From: Halovenus sp.
GTDB lineage: Archaea > Halobacteriota > Halobacteria > Halobacteriales > Haloarculaceae
Length of the DNA: 5,052 bases
NCBI GenBank assembly: GCA_003551265.1
Contig: PUMG01000337.1
Span: 1-5,052, forward strand
Reading direction: 5' to 3'
The notes under the pieces are model-generated. The model made no database searches. It worked only from the letters and a program-made list of their open reading frames with translations, and was not told the DNA's origin. The position numbers and the translations under genes are program-made. Below are positions 1 to 5,052 of this stretch, one piece after another. Each line of letters opens with the position of its first letter. Position 1 is the stretch's first letter.

Positions 1-2
1 GT

Positions 3-3000
3 CACAACGACAACGAGACGGCGGAGATAACGATTCTGAACGACTTCTTCGCGGTGACGGAGTTGGATGCGCCGGGAGAGGTCGACCGTGGCGATGAGAT
101 AGCGGTGAACACGACGATAGAGAACACGGGTAACCAGGAGGCCACCCAGGACGTCCACTTCGAGTTTGCGGGCGAGACCCTGCTGAGCGAAGAGGACGTG
201 ACGCTGGATGAGGGCGAGAGCGAGGAGATAACGTTCTCGCCGACAGTGGACGTGGCTGCGGGTGATTACGAGCACGGTGTGGTGACGGAAGACGACTCGG
301 CACACGCGAACATAACGGTGTTCGAGTCGGTGTTCGAGGTGGACATCACGGAGGCGCCGGGCGAGTTGACGCAGAACGAGTCGTACACGGTGGATGCGAC
401 GATAGAGAACACGGGCGGTGCGAGTGACGAGCAGACGATAGAGTACACGCTGGGTGGCGACGGCGGTGACGTTGCGGTAATCGGGAACGACCCGGACACG
501 CTGTCGCTGGGCGACTCGGTTGAGGGGTCCGCAGATGGCGTGGAAGCGACGAGCGGCGAGCCAGCGGAGTCGCCGCTGAACGAGCAGGGTATTGCGTGGA
601 CGGCGAGCATCCTGGAGGACAACCTGGACGCTGACCTCTACAATGTGGATGAAGTGCCGTACACGGACCTGGTAGACGACATGAGCATCGTGGAGGATTA
701 CGATGTGCTGGTGGTGCAGGACTTCGGTGACGAAGGCGGATTCACGTACGACCCGCCGGAGGTAGACCTGCAGGAGTGGAAAGAGGAGCTCTCGGATGAG
801 CAGGGAGTAGTGTACCTGGATTCGAGCATCATCGATGAAGGGAACATGCTGCAGGCGTTCGCGCTGGACAACACGGACATCGGGGAGGGGTATCTGGACC
901 CTGATGGTGATTTCTACCCACCGAACCCGGACAACGTGGAGTCGACGGATTACGGGTCGATGGATGACTTCGAGTTAGAGGTGCAGGAGGACCACCCGAT
1001 CTTCACGGGTCTGGCAGACGAAGGTGAGGTGTTCACACCGCGCCAGGGCGACTGGGCGCTGTGGTACACGGATGCGGACCTGGAAGGGACGACCCTGGCA
1101 GAGGGAGGTCAAGCGGGAGACCGAGAGCCGATGCTGGGGATGAGCGACCGTGACGGGCCGACAGAGTTCTTCTACTCGATCGGCGCGACGAACCCGGACT
1201 TCGACCCGCCAGGTGACTTCTTCGACGAGCACGAGGAGTTGCTGGCGAACATGGTGGAGTACGGTGCAACGGGAGTAGTGACGGAAGGAACGGCGATACT
1301 GGGTGAAGACAGCACGACGGTGTCGCTGGACCCGGGTGAGTCCGAGGACGTGACGTTCGAGACGTCGGTGCCGGATGACTTCCCGCCAGGACCGACGTTC
1401 CACACGGTGACGTCTGAGGACGACGCGGCGACGGAGACGGTGAACATAATAGCGCCAGACGAGGTGCAGATAACGGGTCTGGACGCACCGGCGGAAGCAG
1501 AGCAGTACGAGGAGATTGAGGTAGACGTCCATCTGGAACACGTAGGAACGGAGACGACGACGCAGGATGTGAACTACACGTTCGACGGGGAGGTGTGGTC
1601 GACAGAGGAAGTGACGATGGATCCGGGTGAGGTGAAGACGGTGACGTTCGAAGAGCAGATCCCGGTGGACCAGACGCCGGATGAGTACGAGCACGGAGCG
1701 ACGACGACGTGGGATTCGGCGTTTGCGACGATAGAGGTGCTGGAAGGTGAGGATGCGTTCATGGAAGTGACGGACTTCGATGGGCCGCTGACGGCAGAGC
1801 AGGGTGAGACGATAGAAGTCGACGGGACGATAGAGAACACGGGCGGGCTACCAGGTTCGTTCGTGGGCGAGTACGTCTTCGACGGTGAGGTGGTGGACTC
1901 GACGGACGATGGCGATGATGATAACGGCGAACTGGAGGATGTTTCGGTCGGTATCATCAACTACGGGGACGATACCTGGGTTGACGCTGACGGTGGCATC
2001 TACACGGCCATTCTCGAGGAGTATCTCGATGACCCCGATGCGTTCGAGTACGAAGTAATCGGAACGGGTGACGACCTCGCGGACGAGATGGCAGACCACG
2101 ATATGTTCCTGGTCCACCGTCTCGGACTGGAAGAAGACGCGGATAGCGTGTCGCTGGACGAAGAAGAAGAGCTAGCTGTCAAGGAGTCGGGTGAACAGCC
2201 AGTTGATCCGCTTTATGCGGACAACCCGCAGGTGTTCCTCGACAACCTCGAGGATGACCAGGGAGCCATTTACCTCGACACGTGGGGCTCGGCCGGCAGT
2301 CAGTATCCAGATGGTGTAGAGTCGCTCTACGATGAGCGTGAGGACCCCGAGTCGTTCGATACTGAACTCGGAAGTCTTGACGACACGTACCACACAATCG
2401 TCGAAGATCACCCGATTTTCGACAGCGTCGGTGATGAAGGCGACACTGTCTTGATGAAAGATGGTGGGGGCTACTACGGCTACTGGGACGAAGGTGACTA
2501 CTCAGGCACGGAACTAGCCGAAGTGAGCACCGAATCGGACGGTAGCAGTCCGGATGGTATGAGTGTGGGCGTTGATGAGGACAGCAGTGAAGTGTTGCTT
2601 GGTGCCTTTGGTTTCGGTTCGACGTTCAGTGACACGGCGGAAGAACGGACTAGTGCGGCGAACCAGACGCTGGCGAACGCAGTCGAATACGTCGCAGAGC
2701 AGACTGCAGACGGCGCTGCGGGCGAGGAACTGGAGCCGGGCGAGTCCACGACAGTGGAGTTCGAGTACACGGTGCCGACGGACCAGCGTCCGGGTGATAC
2801 GGACCACGGTCTGCAGACGGCTGACGACAGCGAGTTCCAGACCGTGCAGGTGGTGCGGACGGCGGCGGACATCGAAGTGACGGGTCACAACATCGTGAAC
2901 GAGGACCTGTTCGTGAACGACACGCTGGAGACGAAGGCGACGGTGGTGAACAACGGTGACGCGAACGGTTCGAAGGACGTGAGCCTGTTCTTCGGGAACA

Positions 3001-5051
3001 CGTCGATGGACACGAAGACGGTGACGCTGGAGCCGGACGAGGTGAAGACGGTGGAGCTGTCGGCGCAGGTGACCTCACCCGGGAAGGTGAAGGTATCGGT
3101 CAACGGTGTCTCGCCACAGCAGATAGACGTCGGTGAGGTCGGCGACCTGGAGGGGACGGTGACGGCCTCCGGTGAAACGGTGGATGAGACGCCCGGTGAG
3201 GGCGAGGGCATCGAGAACGCGACGGTGACGGTGTACCCGTTCGATACGGACCGTTCGGGTGATGGTGTCGAGATAGCGACGACGGACGCTGATGGCGAGT
3301 ACGAAGCGAAGGACGTGCCGGCGGGCTACCACGGCGTGGAGATAAGCGCTGACGGGTTCGCGACGTACGCGGGCACGGTGGAGATAGAGGCGAACGAGCT
3401 GGCGACGCTGGATGCGGCGCTGGATTACGCAGAAGCCGGTTCGATAAGCGGTGAGGTTGACCTGGACGAAGTCGACCCTGATGAGGACGTGAACGTGACG
3501 GTCGAAGTCGAGGAGACGGGTGACTACACGACGGTGACGATCGAAGGTGCGGACAACTCTTCGACGTACAGCATCGATGAGGTTGACGTGAACGTCGACG
3601 ACGGCTACACGGTGACGGCGAGCGCAGAGAACTACGAGGAGGCGAGCGAAGACGGCGTCGAGGTAGACGTTGGCGAGGAGACCGAGGACGTGGACTTCTC
3701 GCTGGAGCGCGACCTCGGTGAGGTCGAAGGGACGGTAATCGCTTCGGGCGAGACGGACGTCGACAGCACGCCCGGTACGGGTGACGGAATCGAGAACGCA
3801 ACGCTGTACGTGTTCCCGTTCGACATTGACGGCGACAGCGACCCGGTTGTCGTCGAGGACGCGACAGACGAAGACGGCGAGTTCATGGTGCCGGACCTTC
3901 CGGTTGGTGAACACGGCGTGAAAGTGAGTGCAGACGACTTCGCGGATTCGGACGTGCTGTCGTTCGAGATAGAAGCAGACGAGACGACGGACGTCGGTGA
4001 CATTGCGCTCGATTACGCCGACCAGGGTGCAATCCGTGGCACAGTTTCCCTTAGCGACTCCGCTCCAGAGGACATCGAGATTCTGGTGAAAGTCGAGGAG
4101 ACCGGTGACGGGAAGTTTGTGACGGTTGACGAGGGTAACGACAGCGTCGACTACCGCAAAGGTGGTATCGACGTGAACGTCGACGACGGCTACACGGTGA
4201 CTGCCGAAGCGATCGACACCGGCTCCTCCGATGAGGTGACTGGTGTGATGGTCGACGTCGGTCAGACGACCCACGATATCGATTTCGAGCTGGAACTCGT
4301 AACTGGTGACGTGGCGGTTGACGACCAGGCCTACGAGGATGAAGCTGAAGATGTCCTCGTCACAAGTGCAACGGCGTCTGTGGACTTCTTCGTGGCAGTC
4401 CACGACGATGACGACAACTTCGATGACCCGATTGGCGTCGAAGGACCGTTCCCTGCTGGAACGCCAGTCGAGAACCTTCCAGTTCCGGTTGATGCGTTCG
4501 ACACGACAACGGACGTAACCGCTGTCCTCCACGCAACTGACGGTGATGACCCGGGAGAACCACTCGAGGATTACCTTGATGACGAAGTCATCTCAGACGA
4601 TGCGACCATCGAGATTTACTCCGCCGAGGGTGCGGAACTGACGTTCGACGACCAGGCGCTGGGTACCGATGAGAGCGGCAACCCGGTCGTGTTCGTCGAC
4701 GAGATAGAGGAGGCAGAACAGCAACTCCAGCAGGTTTCGGACCCTGCAGAGGACTTCGTGGTTCTCTACGAGGGTGAGGACCTGACGATGGACAGTCTGG
4801 TCGACATCGCGCAGGTCGGCGATGCGGTCGACGGTGAACTCGTCCTCGACGCGGACGGGGCCGACCTCGGTGACCACACCGTCGAGATGTACGCAGACCT
4901 GCGTTCGGAGTTCTCACCGGACGCGATGGCCGACATCGAGGCTGACCACCCCAACATCGAGATTTCTGGTCCGGAGACACAGACCGACAGCTCGTACCTC
5001 GTAGTGCTCGAGGACGACCTCTCGGTCCCGGCCACGGCCGCCGCTGACAGA
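3..5051 (+). CDS. Giant multidomain surface protein (internal fragment, both ends outside window)
   Basis: The frame starting at base 3 is open to the last complete codon, giving 1683 residues with no start or stop visible, so the whole protein is larger. The domain order is: CARDB 1; CARDB 2 split by Rossmann-like insert 1; CARDB 3; CARDB 4 split by insert 2; CARDB 5; two tandem copies of a two-domain carboxypeptidase-regulatory-like module; then a DUF7282-like region. There is no Cys, few Lys, very many Asp/Glu and 14 N-X-S/T sequons, which fits a secreted haloarchaeal protein working in high salt. No transmembrane segment or enzyme active site is seen. CARDB and prealbumin-like repeats usually act as stalks or adhesion and scaffold modules, so a role in the cell surface, cell contact or matrix is the likely inference; the exact function is unknown. 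Codon usage changes along the gene, suggesting mosaic assembly. The open frame is certain; the family call is good; the role is not established. Confidence 0.93.
51..326 (+). other. CARDB domain 1 (uninterrupted beta-sandwich)
   Basis: Residues 17-108 show the CARDB/APHP pattern: an opening strand with LDAPGEVDRGD, the core strand TTIENTGNQEA, a hairpin around FEFAGETLLSEEDVTL, the turn DEGESEEITF, and a closing strand ending HANITVFE. CARDB (cell adhesion related domain found in bacteria) is an immunoglobulin-like extracellular module. This copy has no insertion, so it is the internal reference for the split copies that follow. It carries sequons at residues 36 (NTT) and 103 (NIT). A piece of a preceding domain ends just before it at residues 1-15. 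Confidence 0.8.
114..130 (+). repeat. Short coding repeat for TIENTG, copy 1 of 3
   Basis: The 17 bases acgatagagaacacggg code TIENTG in the core CARDB strand. The same bases occur at 399-415 and 1827-1843, and the latter two match for 20 bases. All three use the rare Ile codon ATA, so the shells share synonymous choices as well as protein sequence. Confidence 0.8.
399..418 (+). repeat. Short coding repeat for TIENTGG, copy 2 of 3
   Basis: Twenty bases identical to 1827-1846, coding the same core strand of CARDB 2 just before insert 1. The matching site in CARDB 4 lies just before insert 2, in keeping with shared ancestry of the two split CARDB shells. Confidence 0.8.
468..1280 (+). other. 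Insert 1: Rossmann/GATase1-like (ThuA-like) domain nested in CARDB 2
   Basis: Residues 156-426 are alpha/beta in character, unlike the shell around them. There is a first strand VAVIGND, a helix WTASILEDNLD, a hydrophobic strand YDVLVVQDFGD (residues 233-243), a strand DEQGVVYLD (265-273), the motif EDHPIF (HPIF at 331-334) and a C-terminal strand and helix FFYSIGATN followed by ELLANMVEYG. The HPIF box and the closing LLANxVEY helix recall ThuA and other class I glutamine amidotransferase-like folds. There is no Cys at the nucleophile elbow, so amidotransferase or peptidase activity is unlikely; a binding or structural role is inferred. A Gly/Asp linker (GGDGGD) marks the entry. Family assignment is from pattern only and is moderately sure; the homology with insert 2 is better supported. 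Confidence 0.6.
1458..1751 (+). other. CARDB domain 3 (uninterrupted)
   Basis: Residues 486-583 repeat the CARDB pattern: EVQITGLDAPAEAEQYEE, a core strand VHLEHVGTETTTQDVNYTF, then FDGEVWSTEEVTMDPGEVKTVTF and a final strand FATIEVLEG. It is a full-length, uninterrupted copy that separates the two split copies. A sequon NYT is at residue 524. Length and strand order match domain 1. Confidence 0.78.
1827..1846 (+). repeat. Short coding repeat for TIENTGG, copy 3 of 3
   Basis: Twenty bases identical to 399-418, in the core strand of CARDB 4. It sits about 95 bases upstream of the insert 2 boundary, as copy 2 sits about 50 bases upstream of insert 1. Confidence 0.8.
1896..1940 (+). other. Acidic low-complexity linker at the entry of insert 2
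   Basis: Residues 632-646 are almost only Asp, Gly, Glu and Asn (core DDGDDDNGELED), coded in part by GAT runs, between the last CARDB strand EYVFDGEVV and the first insert strand VSVGIINYG. It probably acts as a flexible hinge. Codon preference changes near here, so it may mark the joint where the insert entered. Confidence 0.6.
1938..2702 (+). other. Insert 2: Rossmann/GATase1-like (ThuA-like) domain nested in CARDB 4
   Basis: Residues 646-900 parallel insert 1: first strand VSVGIINYGDDTW, helix IYTAILEEYLDD, strand HDMFLVHRLG (699-708), strand DDQGAIYLD (751-759), EDHPIF (HPIF at 803-806), a Gly/Tyr-rich stretch GGGYYGYW, then VLLGAFGFG and the closing helix TLANAVEYV (889-897). The order and spacing of these motifs match insert 1, but overall similarity is low by eye, so the copies are old or of separate origin. 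Again there is no Cys, hence no GATase triad. The one sequon in either insert is NQT at residue 887. Codon choice (CTC, GTC, ATC, more NNT) differs from the surrounding CARDB segments. Function is unknown; a ligand-binding or spacer role on the surface is inference. Confidence 0.62.
2865..3137 (+). other. CARDB domain 5 (uninterrupted)
   Basis: Residues 955-1045 read ADIEVTGHNIVNEDLFVND, core strand LETKATVVNNGDANGS, VSLFFGNTSMDTKTVTLEPDEVKTVEL and a last strand KVKVSVNGV. It is the last beta-sandwich of the CARDB run and leads without a long linker into the next repeat type. It is rich in sequons: NDT (972), NGS (988) and NTS (999). Confidence 0.72.
3141..3707 (+). repeat. Two-domain carboxypeptidase-regulatory-like module, copy 1
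   Basis: Residues 1047-1235 hold two beta domains. The first (to about residue 1143) is a clear carboxypeptidase-regulatory-like (PF13620 type) pattern: GDLEGTVTASG, GIENATVTVYPFD, TTDADGEYEAKDVPAGYHGV, ISADGFATYAG and LDAALDYA. The second starts GSISGEVDLDE and continues VTVEVEETGDYTTVTIEG, VDVNVDDGYTVTASAENYEE, then VDFSLERDL. Such prealbumin-like domains are common stalk units in surface proteins. The module is followed directly by a second copy with the same two-part order. Sequons NAT (1072), NVT (1164) and NSS (1185) are present. Confidence 0.75.
3585..3616 (+). repeat. 32-bp direct repeat, copy 1
   Basis: The 32 bases coding DVNVDDGYTV plus two further bases are identical to bases 4170-4201, 585 bases downstream. 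Codons on either side have already diverged, so this block is the best-kept piece of the module duplication, kept either by recency, by gene conversion or by constraint plus codon bias. Confidence 0.85.
3717..4298 (+). repeat. Two-domain carboxypeptidase-regulatory-like module, copy 2
   Basis: Residues 1239-1432 repeat the previous module in order: GEVEGTVIASGETDVDSTPG, GIENATLYVFPFD, TDEDGEFMVPDLPVGEHGV, VSADDFADS and DIALDYADQGAIRGTV, then ILVKVEETGDGKFVTV, GIDVNVDDGYTVTAEA and HDIDFELEL. Shared words with copy 1 include GIENAT, PFD, LDYA and the whole NVDDGYTVTA segment, the last also identical in DNA. This is a tandem duplication of a two-domain unit and not four equal repeats, because the first and second halves within a copy differ. 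Sequons are NAT (1265) and NDS (1379). Confidence 0.78.
4170..4201 (+). repeat. 32-bp direct repeat, copy 2
   Basis: Exact match to bases 3585-3616 in the same reading frame, inside the second half of module copy 2. The offset of 585 bases (195 codons) gives the period of the two-domain module at this point. Confidence 0.85.
4302..4631 (+). other. DUF7282-like domain
   Basis: Residues 1434-1543 begin GDVAVDDQAYEDEAEDVLV, followed by a strand ATASVDFFVAVHDDDD, then PIGVEGPFPAGTPVENLPV, VTAVLHATDGDD and IEIYSAE. The pattern of an opening xVxxDDQ strand, a VAVHD strand, an IGV...AGT turn and a later V.AVLH strand resembles DUF7282, a domain frequent in haloarchaeal secreted and PGF-CTERM-anchored proteins. 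Its function is unknown. If right, it is the strongest taxonomic clue in the window. The call is from remembered pattern and not a search. Confidence 0.55.
4638..5051 (+). other. Second, diverged DUF7282-like segment and unassigned C-terminal part of the fragment
   Basis: Residues 1546-1683 open LTFDDQALGTDESGNPVVF, echoing the VAVDDQAY start of the preceding domain, then EEAEQQLQQVSDPAEDFVVLYEGEDL where the partner has VDFFVAVHDDDD. A strand GDHTVEMYADL follows. After about residue 1630 there is a short helical-looking piece (EFSPDAMADIEAD) and a strand SSYLVVLEDD that I cannot assign. The match to the first copy is weak beyond the opening, so it may be a diverged copy or an unrelated beta domain. 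The coding frame continues out of the window. Confidence 0.35.
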
Positions 5052-5052
5052 A

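Larger units (their letters stand above)
330..1451 (+). other. CARDB domain 2, split by Rossmann-like insert 1
   Basis: The first half (residues 110-155) has the CARDB opening strands, ending ATIENTGG then QTIEYTLGG. The second half resumes after the insert at about residue 427 with GTAILGEDSTTVSLDPGES, DVTFETSVPDDFPPG and a closing strand TETVNI ending near residue 483. Joined, the two halves make one normal CARDB domain of about 103 residues that lines up strand for strand with domain 1. The break falls in the hairpin that reads EFAGETLLSEEDVTL in domain 1. The reading frame is kept across both junctions, so this is a nested domain and not a disrupted gene. Confidence 0.75.
1755..2858 (+). 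other. CARDB domain 4, split by Rossmann-like insert 2
   Basis: The first half (residues 585-645) reads FMEVTDFDGPLTAEQGE, GTIENTGGLPGSF and EYVFDGEVVDS before a very acidic linker. The second half resumes at about residue 901 with the turn ELEPGESTTVEFEYTVP and ends with the closing strand FQTVQVVRT near residue 952. Together they form one CARDB domain. The break lies in the same hairpin as in domain 2, so the two nested arrangements are equivalent and probably arose by duplication of a nested unit or by repeated insertion at a tolerant loop. Confidence 0.75.

Noticed and set aside
468..1280. Insert 1 as a mobile element, intein or intron
   Set aside because: There are no terminal inverted repeats, target duplications, transposase or homing endonuclease motifs. 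An intein would need a Cys/Ser/Thr start and a His-Asn end followed by a nucleophile, which are not seen at the borders. Amino-acid landmarks shared with insert 2 show it is a protein domain.
975..1694. Minus-strand open frame of 239 codons
   Set aside because: Same codon-register shadow of the plus gene; Arg/His/Leu/Val-rich with no recognisable motif, and it crosses the insert 1 / CARDB 2 / CARDB 3 borders without regard to them.
1905..1930. GAT-rich run as a simple-sequence phase-variation tract
   Set aside because: The run is short and imperfect (GAC GAT GGC GAT GAT GAT AAC), and slippage by whole triplets would only change the linker length, not switch the frame.
2563..2880. Plus-strand open frame of 105 codons in another frame
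   Set aside because: It lies wholly inside the giant gene, codes an Arg/Thr/Ser-rich product typical of frame-shifted GC-rich coding DNA, and the main frame is clearly coding here (end of insert 2 and CARDB 4).
3075..4532. Long minus-strand open frame of 485 codons
   Set aside because: It runs in exact codon register with the plus gene. Stops there need TTA, CTA or TCA codons on the plus strand, which this gene rarely uses; it ends exactly at the TCA codon at 3075. Its product is an Arg/Val/His-rich mirror of the ACG, GAC and GTG codons, with no domain pattern.
1..5052. Possible promoters, ribosome binding sites or terminators
   Set aside because: The main frame is open from end to end, with no gap for intergenic control; AT-rich or stem-like bits seen inside are ordinary codons of the surface protein.

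Overview
The window lies entirely inside one giant protein-coding gene on the plus strand. Counting codons from base 3, the frame stays open for 1683 codons and contains neither the start nor the stop of the gene. Both other plus frames close within the first hundred bases. There is no intergenic DNA, so no promoter, ribosome binding site, terminator, RNA gene or CRISPR array can be reported. Residue n of the visible fragment starts at base 3n, and residue numbers below use this rule.

The fragment is very acidic (about a quarter to a third Asp/Glu in stretches I counted), poor in Lys and completely free of Cys. It is built from extracellular beta-sandwich repeats with N-glycosylation sequons. 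The G+C content looks moderately high, with many NNG and NNC codons. Together with a DUF7282-like segment near the right end, this points to an extreme halophile, most likely a haloarchaeon (class Halobacteria), and to a giant secreted or cell-surface protein of the adhesin or halomucin-like sort. The Tat or Sec signal and any PGF-CTERM anchor would lie outside the window.

Layout from left to right: five CARDB-type (APHP-like) beta-sandwich domains occupy bases 51-3137. The second and fourth are each split by an inserted domain of about 255-270 residues that reads as a Rossmann/GATase1-like (ThuA-like) fold. The inserts sit at 468-1280 and 1938-2702, in the same loop of the host domain. Two tandem copies of a roughly 190-residue module follow (3141-3707 and 3717-4298). 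Each copy holds two carboxypeptidase-regulatory-like (prealbumin-like) beta domains. The right end (4302-5051) holds a DUF7282-like domain and a probable second, diverged copy.

The most interesting signals are the twice-repeated nesting of an apparently non-catalytic Rossmann-like domain inside CARDB, and a sharp partition of synonymous codons. The rare Ile codon ATA dominates the CARDB shells and is absent from both inserts. Insert 2 also has a different Leu/Val codon preference, suggesting mosaic assembly of the gene. Family names are from memory of sequence patterns; no search was run.
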